A DNA stretch of 32,213 bases from Muribaculaceae bacterium (lineage in GTDB: Bacteria > Bacteroidota > Bacteroidia > Bacteroidales > Muribaculaceae), in the NCBI GenBank assembly GCA_017483645.1, contig JAFUWD010000032.1, positions 1 to 32,213 on the forward strand, given 5' to 3'. The notes below the pieces were generated by a model. That model worked only from the letters and a program-made list of their open reading frames with translations. It did not search any database and was not told the origin of the DNA. The position numbers and the translations under genes were made by a program. Numbering within the stretch: position 1 is the stretch's first letter; each line of letters begins with the position of its first letter. Below, one piece after another: positions 16,463 to 24,853 of this stretch.

Positions 16463-17131
16463 ATGACACTTCTCGACGCCATAGCCCAGCGCCACAGTGT
16501 GCGCCGCTACACCGACCAACCTCTGACGGCCGACCAAATCGACCGCCTGAACGCGCTCATCGACACCTGCAACCAAGAAGGCTGCCTGCATCTGCAACTC
16601 GTCACCGACGAGCCACGGGCATTCAGCAGCTGGATGGTGCACTACGGGGCGTTCAGCGGGGTGCGCAACTACATCGCACTGGTGGGGGCCAAGGCCGACG
16701 ACCTCGACGAGCGCATCGGATACTACGGCGAGCGATTGGTGCTCGAAGCGCAGCGCATGGGACTGCACACTTGCTGGGTGGCACTCACCTACCGCAAGGT
16801 GGCCGACGCCTTCACCGTCAATCCCGGAGAGCGCTTGCGCAGCGTCATCACCATCGGGCAGGGTGTGGATGGAGGCCATGGGCACAAAGTAAAAACCATT
16901 GACAAGGTGGCACGCTGGCAGGGCACCATGCCCCAATGGTTCAGGCAAGGTGTGGAGGCCGCCTTGCTGGCACCCACTGCCATCAACCAGCAGAAGTTCC
17001 GGTTCACGCTGCACGACGGCGATGTGGTCGAGGCCACTCACGGCCTGGGGCCTTACGCCGCCATCGACCTGGGCATCGTCAAATTACATTTTGAACTTGG
17101 CGCAGCCCCCCACCCCTTCACCTGGCAATAA
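16463..17131 (+). CDS. Nitroreductase family protein (putative TM-nitroreductase type)
   Basis: This 222-residue protein begins AIAQRHSVRRYTDQPL, the N-terminal FMN-phosphate-binding Arg signature of nitroreductases. It continues with GYYGERLVLEAQRMGLHTCWVAL and a C-terminal LLAPTAINQQKFRF segment that also contacts flavin. The layout fits the compact 'putative TM nitroreductase' family of single-chain, fused-repeat-like proteins rather than classical NfsA/NfsB. The likely chemistry is FMN- and NAD(P)H-dependent reduction; the substrate is unknown. It is transcribed away from the transglutaminase cluster and ends in a hairpin terminator, so it is a single-gene unit. Confidence 0.85.
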   Translation: MTLLDAIAQRHSVRRYTDQPLTADQIDRLNALIDTCNQEGCLHLQLVTDEPRAFSSWMVHYGAFSGVRNYIALVGAKADDLDERIGYYGERLVLEAQRMGLHTCWVALTYRKVADAFTVNPGERLRSVITIGQGVDGGHGHKVKTIDKVARWQGTMPQWFRQGVEAALLAPTAINQQKFRFTLHDGDVVEATHGLGPYAAIDLGIVKLHFELGAAPHPFTWQ

Positions 17132-17238
17132 ACCGGCATCCGCATACCATATTGCGCGGTGCAGAGCCGCAGGAATGCACCAACCATTCCAAGGTCTCAC
17201 ATGTTGTTTTGACAAATAAATAGTTAAACGAACTGGGT

Positions 17239-17266
17239 GAGGGCACCTATTCATGTCCTCTTTTTT
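17239..17266 (+). terminator. Terminator after the nitroreductase gene
   Basis: GAGGGCA (17239-17245) pairs with TGTCCTC (17254-17260), including one G-T pair, around an 8-base loop and is followed by six T residues. Confidence 0.75.
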
Positions 17267-17324
17267 AAGAGTTTTGGCACAGATTTTGTTATAGTTCTGC
17301 TGTTCCTAATTCTGTTCTTTTTGC

Positions 17325-17699
17325 ATGATAGCACGGATATTCGACATGACTGCACAATGGTTGCTCACAACAAGCCAAAAGCTGCACCTAACCTACAATG
17401 AAATGAACATTGTGGTTTATTACATGATGGTGCCGCTCACCTGGCTCATCATGCTCGATGCCATCATCGGCAGCTGGCCCTGGCTCTCTGTTGCATGGTG
17501 TGCCGCCTGCTTGATTGCCGTGACTGCGCATCGCAAAAACTTCGGGCCGTGGTGCGACTCGGTGTTTCAACGCTCGGTCGATTTCTTACTGTGGTTCCGG
17601 CGGGTGGGTTGGGATTACACCCTGGCGTCGGTTATCATTTGCGTGGCAGTTCCGCTACTCATCTATGCTATTTTAACCATTTTACTAATCATTTTATAA
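17325..17699 (+). CDS. Small integral membrane protein, function unknown
   Basis: The 124 residues contain three likely membrane segments (about 29-50, 51-68 and 100-124) separated by a basic, aromatic loop (HRKNFGPWCDSVFQRSVDFLLWFRR). I do not recognise a family. An alternative ATG at 17346 would remove seven residues without losing any segment; the first ATG is listed because nothing decides between them. A weak promoter candidate, TAATTCTG at 17307-17314 with TTG at 17286-17288, lies upstream. The lipoprotein gene starts 14 bp after the stop, so the pair is probably co-expressed at the envelope. Confidence 0.6.
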   Translation: MIARIFDMTAQWLLTTSQKLHLTYNEMNIVVYYMMVPLTWLIMLDAIIGSWPWLSVAWCAACLIAVTAHRKNFGPWCDSVFQRSVDFLLWFRRVGWDYTLASVIICVAVPLLIYAILTILLIIL

Positions 17700-17713
17700 C
17701 ATTCCATTTTCTC

Positions 17714-18532
17714 ATGAAACATTTTCACCTCATTGTGCTGCTGGCCTGTCTGCTTTGCTTTGCTTGTAACCAGAAGCCTCCAAAAAATCACAACGCCCGA
17801 ACAGCCGTGACCTTGCCCGAAGGTCTTCGTCCGCAAGACACCACTGAATTTATCAATGTTTTCCGCTCCTTCCTTCAGGGACCGCGCAAGAACATTGACT
17901 CGCTGGCAAAAATTTCGGCTGCCTTCACTTCGGCTACAGGAGAGCAGCTGAGCCAACAACAAATGAAAGAGTACCTCACCGGCATCACCGCGCATGTGGA
18001 TTCGGTTATGTGCCTGTGCATCGACATGACCTTGAGTGGCGATTACAACAACCTGATGGACGTGCTGGAGCAAGAACGAGTGAATGTGTTTGAACATCCG
18101 GCTTGCACCACCGAAGGGATTCTGATGTACGACGCCGTGCTCATGACTCTGTACCAAACACTGCTCGACACAAACGGACAGCCGTCGGAGGAACACAAGC
18201 AAAAAACCCTTCACCTTTACGAAACCGAGGAAGTTTTGCTGGCATTGCGCATGTATATGGACAACGGAACCGACGACATGGAATACGTGATGGATGAGTA
18301 CGGCCAAATACTTAATGACTTACTCAATGTGTACCGACAAATGGGCAACAAAGAAAAAGCCATTTTCACAGCCAATAAAATCAACGATTTTAATGAGTTG
18401 CGCTTCGGCCGTGATGACGAGCTTTACACCCAATCGATCAAACAGCTGGGCGATATCTATGGCGAATACCAGATGACAGCGCAACGCGACAGCTGCTACC
18501 GCATCTACGACAAACTGAGCGGCACCAAATAA
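17714..18532 (+). CDS. Lipoprotein of unknown function
   Basis: This 272-residue protein has a lipoprotein signal peptide ending LLCFACNQ, with Cys20 as the probable lipidated residue. The mature part is mostly helical, acidic and without recognisable catalytic motifs; helix pairs in the C-terminal third could be TPR-like (for example VYRQMGNKEKAIFTANKI), but this is weak. ATG 17714 was chosen because it starts the signal peptide; the frame stays open upstream through the preceding gene. It sits 14 bp after the small membrane protein gene and before a GC-rich hairpin. Confidence 0.75.
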   Translation: MKHFHLIVLLACLLCFACNQKPPKNHNARTAVTLPEGLRPQDTTEFINVFRSFLQGPRKNIDSLAKISAAFTSATGEQLSQQQMKEYLTGITAHVDSVMCLCIDMTLSGDYNNLMDVLEQERVNVFEHPACTTEGILMYDAVLMTLYQTLLDTNGQPSEEHKQKTLHLYETEEVLLALRMYMDNGTDDMEYVMDEYGQILNDLLNVYRQMGNKEKAIFTANKINDFNELRFGRDDELYTQSIKQLGDIYGEYQMTAQRDSCYRIYDKLSGTK

Positions 18533-18553
18533 GCGGGCGCAACCGCACAACAC

Positions 18554-18597
18554 GGGCCGGCAGCATCCCAGTGGAGGATAACTGCCGGCCCGCTTAT
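18554..18597. terminator. GC-rich hairpin between the lipoprotein gene and glmM (convergent)
   Basis: GGGCCGGCAG (18554-18563) and CTGCCGGCCC (18582-18591) form a perfect 10-bp stem with an 18-base loop. GCTTATTT follows on the plus side. The T tracts are poor, so it is best seen as a shared but imperfect terminator. Confidence 0.65.
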
Positions 18598-18619
18598 TTC
18601 AAAATGTGGCTGATGATGG

Positions 18620-20005
18620 TCAGCACAACTTCATCACGATTTGCTTCACATTTACGCCCAGTTGTTGCGCCTCTTGCATAGTGTGCGCCTCGCTGTAGAT
18701 GCGAATGATGGGCTCGGTGTTGCTTTTGCGCAGATGCACCCACGAGTTGTCGAAGTCGATTTTCACGCCGTCAATGGTAGTCACGCGCTCGCCGGCATAG
18801 TGCTGCTTCACGGCCTCCAGAATGGCGTCCACATCCATCTCGGGACGCAGTTCCAGCTTCGTCTTGGCGATGGCGTACTGCGGATAGGTCTGCTTCAGTT
18901 CGCTCACCTTCATGCCGCTGTGAGCCAGCAGCGACAGGAAGAGCGCCACACCCACCAGTGCGTCGCGGCCATAGTGCAATTCGGGATAAATGACACCGCC
19001 ATTGCCCTCACCGCCTATCACAGCACCGGTGCGGCGCATCTCGGTGGTGACGTTCACCTCACCCACGGCGGCAGCCGTATAGGAACACCCACGGCGCTCG
19101 GTCACATCGCGCAGCGCGCGCGACGACGACAGGTTGCTCACCGTGGCACCCGGCGTGTGGGCCAGCACATAGTCGGCCACAGCCACCAGCGTGTACTCCT
19201 CGACAAAGAACTCACCATTCTCCATCACGATGGCCAGGCGGTCCACATCGGGGTCGACGACAAAGCCCACATCGGCACGTCCCTGACGCATGAAATCACT
19301 GATAGCCGTCAGGTTCTCGGGAATGGGTTCTGGCGTGTGGCCAAAGTTTCCCGTGGGGTCGCAAAAAAGTTTTTCCACCTTTTTCACACCTAAGGCCTCA
19401 AGCAGCATGGGGATGGCAACACCGCCCACCGAGTTCACGGCATCCACAGCCACGGTGAATTGCGCCTTGCGGATGGCTTCCACGTCGACCAGCGGCAGGG
19501 CCAACACTGCGTCGATGTGGCGACGCAGATAGGTGTAGTTCTTCTGCTCACGACCCAGATGGTCCACATCGGCATAGTCGAAATCCTCGGCATCGGCCAG
19601 CCGGAGCACTTCTTTGCCCTCGGCATCGGTAAGAAACTCGCCGTTGTGATTGAGTAGTTTCAGGGCATTCCACTGCTTGGGATTGTGTGAGGCGGTGATG
19701 ATGATACCGCCACAAGCCTTCTCGCCCACCACGGCCAGTTCGGTTGTCGGTGTGGTGGCCAACCCGATGTTTACAACGTCGAACCCCATGCCCGTGAGGG
19801 TTCCCACTACCAAGTTGAGCACCATCCGGCCCGACACACGAGCATCGCGGCCCACCACGATAACATCCGACTGGACGGGACTGTTGCGCCGCATAAAGGT
19901 GGCATAGGCCGAGGTGAATTTCACAATGTCAAGTGGCGACAAGCCATCGCCTGCACGGCCCCCGATGGTGCCGCGAATTCCTGAAATAGATTTAATCAGT
20001 GACAC
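18620..20005 (-). CDS. glmM: Phosphoglucosamine mutase
   Basis: GlmM converts glucosamine-6-phosphate to glucosamine-1-phosphate on the path to UDP-GlcNAc, needed for peptidoglycan and lipopolysaccharide. The 461 residues follow the phosphohexomutase plan: TASHNP with the phosphoserine Ser106, the metal loop DPDVDR (Asp251, Asp253, Asp255), the sugar loop GEGNGG and the phosphate loop RKSNTEPIIRIY. The start is GTG at 20005, supported by the conserved opening MSLIKSISGIRGTIGG and by the absence of a later start that keeps it. It is the last gene of nrnA-lipoprotein-glmM, 33 bp after the lipoprotein. Phosphomannomutase activity is an alternative, but family resemblance favours GlmM. Confidence 0.9.
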   Translation of the reverse strand: MSLIKSISGIRGTIGGRAGDGLSPLDIVKFTSAYATFMRRNSPVQSDVIVVGRDARVSGRMVLNLVVGTLTGMGFDVVNIGLATTPTTELAVVGEKACGGIIITASHNPKQWNALKLLNHNGEFLTDAEGKEVLRLADAEDFDYADVDHLGREQKNYTYLRRHIDAVLALPLVDVEAIRKAQFTVAVDAVNSVGGVAIPMLLEALGVKKVEKLFCDPTGNFGHTPEPIPENLTAISDFMRQGRADVGFVVDPDVDRLAIVMENGEFFVEEYTLVAVADYVLAHTPGATVSNLSSSRALRDVTERRGCSYTAAAVGEVNVTTEMRRTGAVIGGEGNGGVIYPELHYGRDALVGVALFLSLLAHSGMKVSELKQTYPQYAIAKTKLELRPEMDVDAILEAVKQHYAGERVTTIDGVKIDFDNSWVHLRKSNTEPIIRIYSEAHTMQEAQQLGVNVKQIVMKLC

Positions 20006-20038
20006 GATTGTAGAATTTTGAAGATTATTTTGGCTATT

Positions 20039-20617
20039 TTAGATGTGGCTGTGGAAATACCTGATGTGGTACAGATAGGGCTGCACATAGGAAATCTCCG
20101 CCGTGAGGCCGAATTGCGACTTAATAAGCAACTTCACTTCACTTTCCACGCCAATAAATTCCAATGGCATCTGCAGTCCGTAGCCCCATTGCGACGACAC
20201 CGGCAGGGTGTAGTCCGAATAGTTGAAATAGGTGGCTGCGACACTCATGTCGGTGGCATTTCCTTCAAAGGCGGTGAGTTTACCGGTGTCGTACCACTGA
20301 TTGATGTTGTAGCGTGTGTAGCGGAAGTAGATGGTTTGCCCTTTCTTGGCGCGGTCGGCCTTTCGGGGTGTGTACTTTATCACCTGCATATACACGTTTC
20401 CATCGGGGTTGATGCGATAGAATGGCGCATCTTCGCCGGTCTCAAACACCGTGTCGGCAGGAATTTCATTCACCACACGCTTGGTGGTGAGGAATGAATT
20501 GCACGAGTTTCGCTCTGTATTCAGGCGATTGGCGTAGCTCTCACTGTCGCCACACGACGCGCACACGGCCACCAACGCCGTTGCAAGAGCCATCACCACT
20601 GTTTTTGTCATGTTCAT
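20039..20617 (-). CDS. DUF4827-like lipoprotein
   Basis: The 192-residue protein has a lipoprotein signal ending AVCASCGDS (lipidated Cys22). The mature region (TERNSCNSFLTTKRVVNEIPADTVFE, then PFYRINPDGNVYMQVI) resembles the DUF4827 family of Bacteroidales lipoproteins, which I recall as FKBP-like in fold; neither the family assignment nor the fold could be tested here. Its start overlaps the nrnA stop as ATGA, so translation is probably coupled, and glmM follows 33 bp downstream. That position between nrnA and glmM is, from memory, a recurring arrangement in the order. No catalytic residues can be named. Confidence 0.7.
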   Translation of the reverse strand: MNMTKTVVMALATALVAVCASCGDSESYANRLNTERNSCNSFLTTKRVVNEIPADTVFETGEDAPFYRINPDGNVYMQVIKYTPRKADRAKKGQTIYFRYTRYNINQWYDTGKLTAFEGNATDMSVAATYFNYSDYTLPVSSQWGYGLQMPLEFIGVESEVKLLIKSQFGLTAEISYVQPYLYHIRYFHSHI

Positions 20618-21678
20618 TGTTCTATATTATTGTTTGTTTTGTCATCATCACAGGGGGCACTTCCCTTCATTTCCTCAAGGATAGAGTGAAATGTGTTCAC
20701 AGCCTCCTCTATGGTGCCATAAAACTCGCCGCCGGCAGCATTGAGATGGCCACCACCATTAAAGTATTTCTCACAAATGGTGTTCACCGCAAAATCACCT
20801 TCCGAACGGCACGACACTTTCACATAGTCCTGCTCCTCGCGGAAGTATACCACCCAGTTCACCTCGGGTATCGACAAGGGCTTGTTCACCAGCCCCTCGG
20901 TGTCGCCACGACGGTAGTTATATTGAGCAAGCTCAGCTCGAGTAAGCACTATCAGCGCCACCTTCATATCAGGAAAAAGTTCCATTTTCTGGCTCAACGC
21001 ATACCCTTGCAGACGCACGCTGTCGGCGCTGAAGGTGTTCATCGCCAGTTTGTAGAGACGGTTCCGGTCGGGATGGCGCCGCATGAGCGCCGCCACAATC
21101 TCGTAGACCTCGGCACTGTCGTTGCCATAAGTGAAATTGCCCGTGTCGGTCATCATGCCGGTATAAAGGCACTGCGCGGCAAAGCGGTCGAGCAGATTGA
21201 GGCACCCCATCTGCATAAACACGCGGAACACGAGTTCACACGTCGACGAGGCATCGGGTTCCGACACCATCACGTCAAACACCCCTTCCTCGGGCGACAA
21301 ATGGTGGTCGATAAGCACCCGCTGTGCCGACGACTGCTTGATGATTTCACCCACCTTGTCAACACGATGCAGACGGTTGAAATCAAGGCAGAAAATCAAG
21401 TCGGCATGCTCCAGAGCATAGCGAGCGCGCAATTCAGTTTTAGTGAAGACCACCACCGTGCGCACACCCGGCACAAACGCCAACGAACGAGGCACCATGT
21501 CGGGGGTCACCACCTGCACCTCTTTGCCCAGCCGGCCCAGCATGTGGGCCAAAGCCGACGACGACCCGATTGCATCACCGTCGGGCGACAGATGACAAGT
21601 CACCACAATGCTCTTGGCTCCGTCAATCATCGTCCGCAAGCGCGCAATCACACGGTTGTCTATGATATTACTTATCAT
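20614..21678 (-). CDS. nrnA: DHH-family phosphoesterase, NrnA-type oligoribonuclease/pAp phosphatase
   Basis: NrnA-type enzymes degrade very short RNAs and dephosphorylate 3'-phosphoadenosine 5'-phosphate in the cytoplasm. The 354 residues have the DHH domain metal ligands His29, Asp33 and Asp35 (CHLSPDGDA), Asp99 (FCLDFN) and the signature Asp124-His125-His126. A fourth motif with Asp178 (MMTDTGNF) follows, and the DHHA1 substrate loop GGGHLNAAGG lies at 308-317. Length matches the family. The promoter is supplied by a unit of the intergenic hairpin repeat. Its stop codon overlaps the start of the next gene by 4 bp. Confidence 0.9.
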   Translation of the reverse strand: MISNIIDNRVIARLRTMIDGAKSIVVTCHLSPDGDAIGSSSALAHMLGRLGKEVQVVTPDMVPRSLAFVPGVRTVVVFTKTELRARYALEHADLIFCLDFNRLHRVDKVGEIIKQSSAQRVLIDHHLSPEEGVFDVMVSEPDASSTCELVFRVFMQMGCLNLLDRFAAQCLYTGMMTDTGNFTYGNDSAEVYEIVAALMRRHPDRNRLYKLAMNTFSADSVRLQGYALSQKMELFPDMKVALIVLTRAELAQYNYRRGDTEGLVNKPLSIPEVNWVVYFREEQDYVKVSCRSEGDFAVNTICEKYFNGGGHLNAAGGEFYGTIEEAVNTFHSILEEMKGSAPCDDDKTNNNIEQ

Positions 21679-21701
21679 TTCGCTTCAATCGGTTTAATCG
21701 A

Positions 21702-21733
21702 CAAAATTAGTGCAAGATGAGAGAAAATGCAAA
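21702..21733 (-). promoter_or_regulatory. Promoter for nrnA-lipoprotein-glmM, inside repeat unit B1
   Basis: On the minus strand TTTG (21733-21730) and TAATTTTG (21709-21702) are exactly 20 bp apart. The layout is the same as in the repeat unit before the SGNH gene at 2633. The predicted leader is about 20 bases. Confidence 0.75.
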
Positions 21734-21885
21734 TTTATTTGCAATTTTCCGAGTCGCCGCCTAATTTGGCCGCGTTCAGCGGCAACATTAGTGCAAACTA
21801 AGCGAAAAACCAAAGTTTAGTTTGAGTTTTTCCGAAGTGAAGCCTAATTTATCTGAAATCAGTACAGGATGAGAGAAAATGCAAA
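21702..21885 (-). repeat. Promoter-bearing intergenic hairpin repeat, array B (two good units, one truncated)
   Basis: Read on the minus strand, unit B1 (21767-21702) and unit B2 (21850-21783) each run AAATTAGGC, a short GC-rich piece, TCGGAAAA, an A/T hairpin, TTTTC, then TTGCACTAAT-TTG. Unit B3 (about 21885-21854) keeps only the right part, with a decayed -7 box TGATTTCA. All three keep TTTG exactly 20 bp before the -7 position (TTTG at 21733-21730, 21814-21811, 21885-21882). Hairpin sequences differ between units but both arms change together. A separate small hairpin, GCCGCGTTCAGCGGC, lies between B1 and B2. The rest of this 335-bp gap (21886-21978) shows nothing recognisable before the dsbD promoter. 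Confidence 0.8.
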
Positions 21886-21978
21886 AGATATGCACAACGA
21901 ATTCAATTATGAACAAATTTGCCAACAGAAGAACGTCGCGCAGCAGTGGCATCTCGGCATGATTTCCCATGGGCAGGC

Positions 21979-22009
21979 TTGGGCATTTGGCGGGATTGTT
22001 GTAAATTTG
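21979..22009 (+). promoter_or_regulatory. Promoter for dsbD
   Basis: TTG (21979-21981), 20 bp, and TAAATTTG (22002-22009) match the consensus. The dsbD ATG begins 4 bases after the -7 box, so transcription should start at or within a few bases of the start codon. Confidence 0.7.
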
Positions 22010-22013
22010 CAAT

Positions 22014-23990
22014 ATGAAACGACGAATTACCTCATTGATAATGTTTGTGCTGGCGCTCACCGTGGTTGCTCAGATGGTGAATCCTGTGCATTGGAGCAAG
22101 TCGGTGAAAATGACCGACGACCACCACGGCGTTGTCACACTCACTGCCACCATCGAGCCGGGCTGGCACCTATACGGCACCAATTTGCCGGCCGACGGCC
22201 CCATCCCCACCACCGTGGAGTGGAAAAAACTGGATGGTGTGAAGCTCGAAGGCACGCTCAAGCCATCAACAAAACCCCACGAGCAGCACGACGACACCTT
22301 CGACATGACTCTGCAGTGGTGGACTGGAAAAGTCACACTCACTCAGGCGTTCACTGCCACAGCCCAACAATTCTCCCTTGAAGGTCAGGTGCGCTTCATG
22401 GCTTGCAACGACGCCACATGCACAGCTCCCACCACCGAACCTGTCTCTCTTAAGGGTAACGCACCCGGTCTGCAAGCCGACAAGGAGCAAGCGACACAAG
22501 CGACCGATTCGGCCACGACAGCCCAGCCTGCCGACACAGCAACCACCACGTTGCCCGCGGAACCGGCACCTGACATCTGGGCGCCCGTCACGCCGCTCCA
22601 TGCCCGGGGGAAAGGAGAAACGGCCGGAAACTCACTCTGGTGGATTTTCTGGGCATGCTTTGGTGGTGGATTGCTGGCGCTTCTCACGCCCTGCGTGTGG
22701 CCCATCATTCCCATGACGGTGAGTTTCTTCCTCAAGAAAAGCGAGTCGCAAGCGTCGGCGGTGCGCAGTGCAGCGGTCTACGGTTTGTCGATTATCGTAA
22801 TCTATGTGGCGCTCGGCCTGGCTCTCACTGCTGCGTTCGGAGCCAGCACGCTCAACGCCATTGCCACCAACGCCGTGGCCAACATCGTGTTTTTCCTCTT
22901 GCTGGTGGTGTTTGCCATCTCTTTCTTCGGGGCATTCAGCCTCGAACTGCCGGCATCATGGAGCAGCCGCCTCGATAAGGCCGCCACCAACACTACGGGC
23001 CTGCTGAGCATCTTCTTCATGGCATTCACTCTGGTGATTGTGTCGTTCTCCTGCACCGGCCCCATTATTGGCACCCTGCTGGTGGAAGCCGCCGGGCAGG
23101 GCAGTCGCGTAGGCCCGGCGGTGGGCATGCTGGCTTTCTCGCTGGCATTGGCCATACCCTTCACCCTGTTTGCCCTGTTCCCGTCGTGGCTCAAGGGACT
23201 ACCCAAGTCGGGTGGCTGGCTCAACACAGTGAAAGTGGTTCTCGGCTTCTTGGAGTTGGCGCTGTCCCTTAAGTTTCTATCGGTGGCCGACTTGGCTTAT
23301 GGGTGGCACATCCTCGACCGTGAAGTGTTCTTGGCGCTGTGGATTGCCATCTTCGGGCTGCTGGGGCTTTATCTGCTGGGAATTTTCCGCTTTAAAAGCG
23401 ATGGCGAGAAGCAATGCCGGGGCATTGGTGTCGTCCGCTTTTTCTTGGCGCTGGCATCACTGGCATTCACTGCCTATCTGATTCCGGGTTTGTGGGGTGC
23501 TCCGCTGCGAGCCACAAGCGCTTTCGTGCCGCCACTCTCCACTCAGGACTTCAATCTGGCGGGCGACCAAATGACGCACTTCGACGACTACGACGAGGGA
23601 ATGGCCACCGCGGCAAGAGTTGGGAAGCCGGTGTTTCTCGACTTTTCGGGCTATGGATGCGTGAATTGCCGCAAGATGGATGGCGCCGTGCTCAGCACCG
23701 ACCCGGTGCAACAACTGCTGGCCGACGAGTTTGTCACCATCGAGCTGATGGTCGACGACAAGCATGCACTGCCCTCGCCTCGCTATGTGGTGGAAAACGG
23801 CCACCAGGTGGAACTATCCACGCTCGGCGACTTATGGAGTTATCTGCAGCGGCACAAGTTCGGGGCCAATTCCCAACCTTATTATGTAGTGCTCGACCCA
23901 CAGGGACGACTGCTTTCGGGCCCGTTTGTCTACAAAGAGAGTGTTCCCGAGTTCATCAATTTCCTGAAAGAAGGACTCAACAAAAAATAA
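22014..23990 (+). CDS. dsbD: Protein-disulfide reductase DsbD (thiol:disulfide interchange protein)
   Basis: DsbD carries electrons from cytoplasmic thioredoxin across the inner membrane to reduce periplasmic disulfides. The 658 residues follow its three-part plan. A signal peptide (MKRRITSLIMFVLALTVVAQ) leads into an N-terminal periplasmic domain (to about 200). A multi-helix membrane domain has the conserved cysteines Cys227 (LLTPCVWPIIPM) and Cys347 (SFSCTGPIIG). A C-terminal thioredoxin domain has CVNC (Cys549, Cys552). The start is the first ATG after the promoter and opens the signal peptide. mazG follows after 17 bp, and the run dsbD-mazG-queH has short gaps and no terminators. Confidence 0.93.
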   Translation: MKRRITSLIMFVLALTVVAQMVNPVHWSKSVKMTDDHHGVVTLTATIEPGWHLYGTNLPADGPIPTTVEWKKLDGVKLEGTLKPSTKPHEQHDDTFDMTLQWWTGKVTLTQAFTATAQQFSLEGQVRFMACNDATCTAPTTEPVSLKGNAPGLQADKEQATQATDSATTAQPADTATTTLPAEPAPDIWAPVTPLHARGKGETAGNSLWWIFWACFGGGLLALLTPCVWPIIPMTVSFFLKKSESQASAVRSAAVYGLSIIVIYVALGLALTAAFGASTLNAIATNAVANIVFFLLLVVFAISFFGAFSLELPASWSSRLDKAATNTTGLLSIFFMAFTLVIVSFSCTGPIIGTLLVEAAGQGSRVGPAVGMLAFSLALAIPFTLFALFPSWLKGLPKSGGWLNTVKVVLGFLELALSLKFLSVADLAYGWHILDREVFLALWIAIFGLLGLYLLGIFRFKSDGEKQCRGIGVVRFFLALASLAFTAYLIPGLWGAPLRATSAFVPPLSTQDFNLAGDQMTHFDDYDEGMATAARVGKPVFLDFSGYGCVNCRKMDGAVLSTDPVQQLLADEFVTIELMVDDKHALPSPRYVVENGHQVELSTLGDLWSYLQRHKFGANSQPYYVVLDPQGRLLSGPFVYKESVPEFINFLKEGLNKK

Positions 23991-24007
23991 TTCTCATCAC
24001 CCTAATT

Positions 24008-24826
24008 ATGCCAAACAACAGCAAAGAACAAAAACTGCAGGCTTTTAGCCGTCTGCTCGACGTGCTCGACATCCTGCGCACCCGCTGTCCCTGGGATTCA
24101 GTCCAGACCAATGAAAGCCTGCGCCCCAACACCATCGAAGAAACCATGGAGCTGGCCGATGCCATCATGGCCAGCGACAACGATAAAATCCGCAAAGAAC
24201 TGGGCGACGTGCTGCTGCACGTCATCTTCTACGCAAAAATCGGTGACGAAAAGGGGGCTTTCGACATTGCCGACGTTTGCCAATCGCTGATTGAGAAACT
24301 CATCTTCCGCCACCCGCACATCTTCGGCAACGACAAAGCCGACACCAAAGAGCAAGTGCTCCAAAACTGGGAAGTCCTCAAAATGAAGGAAAAAGGCGGC
24401 AACAAAACCATCCTGAGCGGCGTGCCCCGCTCACTGCCCTCACTCATCAAGGCCGAACGCGTGCAGGAAAAAGCTGCCAATGTGGGCTTCGACTGGCAGA
24501 AGAAAGAAGACGTTTGGGACAAGGTGCGTGAGGAACTGGCCGAGGTGGAAACCGAAATGCGAAACGGCACAGCAAGTGACCTCGAAAAAGAGTTCGGTGA
24601 CTTGATTTTCGCAATTGTGAACGCTGCCAGGCTCTATGGTGTCAGGCCCGACAATGCCCTGGAACGCACCAACCGCAAATTCATCGCGCGCTTCAACCAT
24701 ATCGAGGCTCGCGCGGCTCAGCAGGGACGACATCTCAACGATATGACCCTTGCCGAAATGGACGAGCTGTGGGACGAAGCGAAGTCCATGAAACTGGGTG
24801 AATCGGACACCGAATCACCACAATAG
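24008..24826 (+). CDS. mazG: Nucleoside triphosphate pyrophosphohydrolase MazG
   Basis: MazG hydrolyses (d)NTPs to the monophosphate and pyrophosphate, clearing damaged or surplus nucleotides in the cytoplasm. The 272-residue protein has the usual two tandem MazG domains. The first carries TIEETMEL (Glu44, Glu45, Glu48) and KELGDVLLHV (Glu64, Asp67) for Mg2+; the second carries REELAEVETEM and KEFGDLIFAI. The N-terminal RCPWD motif is typical. ATG 24008 is used because homology begins there; the same frame runs open upstream through dsbD without family similarity. It lies 17 bp after dsbD and 27 bp before queH. Confidence 0.93.
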   Translation: MPNNSKEQKLQAFSRLLDVLDILRTRCPWDSVQTNESLRPNTIEETMELADAIMASDNDKIRKELGDVLLHVIFYAKIGDEKGAFDIADVCQSLIEKLIFRHPHIFGNDKADTKEQVLQNWEVLKMKEKGGNKTILSGVPRSLPSLIKAERVQEKAANVGFDWQKKEDVWDKVREELAEVETEMRNGTASDLEKEFGDLIFAIVNAARLYGVRPDNALERTNRKFIARFNHIEARAAQQGRHLNDMTLAEMDELWDEAKSMKLGESDTESPQ

Positions 24827-24853
24827 CGCAGTACGACTATTCTTCCATCAGGT

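Noticed and set aside
17495-17713. Upstream extension of the lipoprotein frame into the membrane-protein gene
   Set aside because: The signal peptide and lipobox start at 17714, and the extension reads across another gene.
21788-22381. Short open frames on both strands between nrnA and dsbD
   Set aside because: They cover the promoter repeat and the start of dsbD and have no coding character.
23414-24007. Upstream extension of the mazG frame through the end of dsbD
   Set aside because: The extension lacks family similarity and overlaps the thioredoxin domain of DsbD; MazG begins at 24008.
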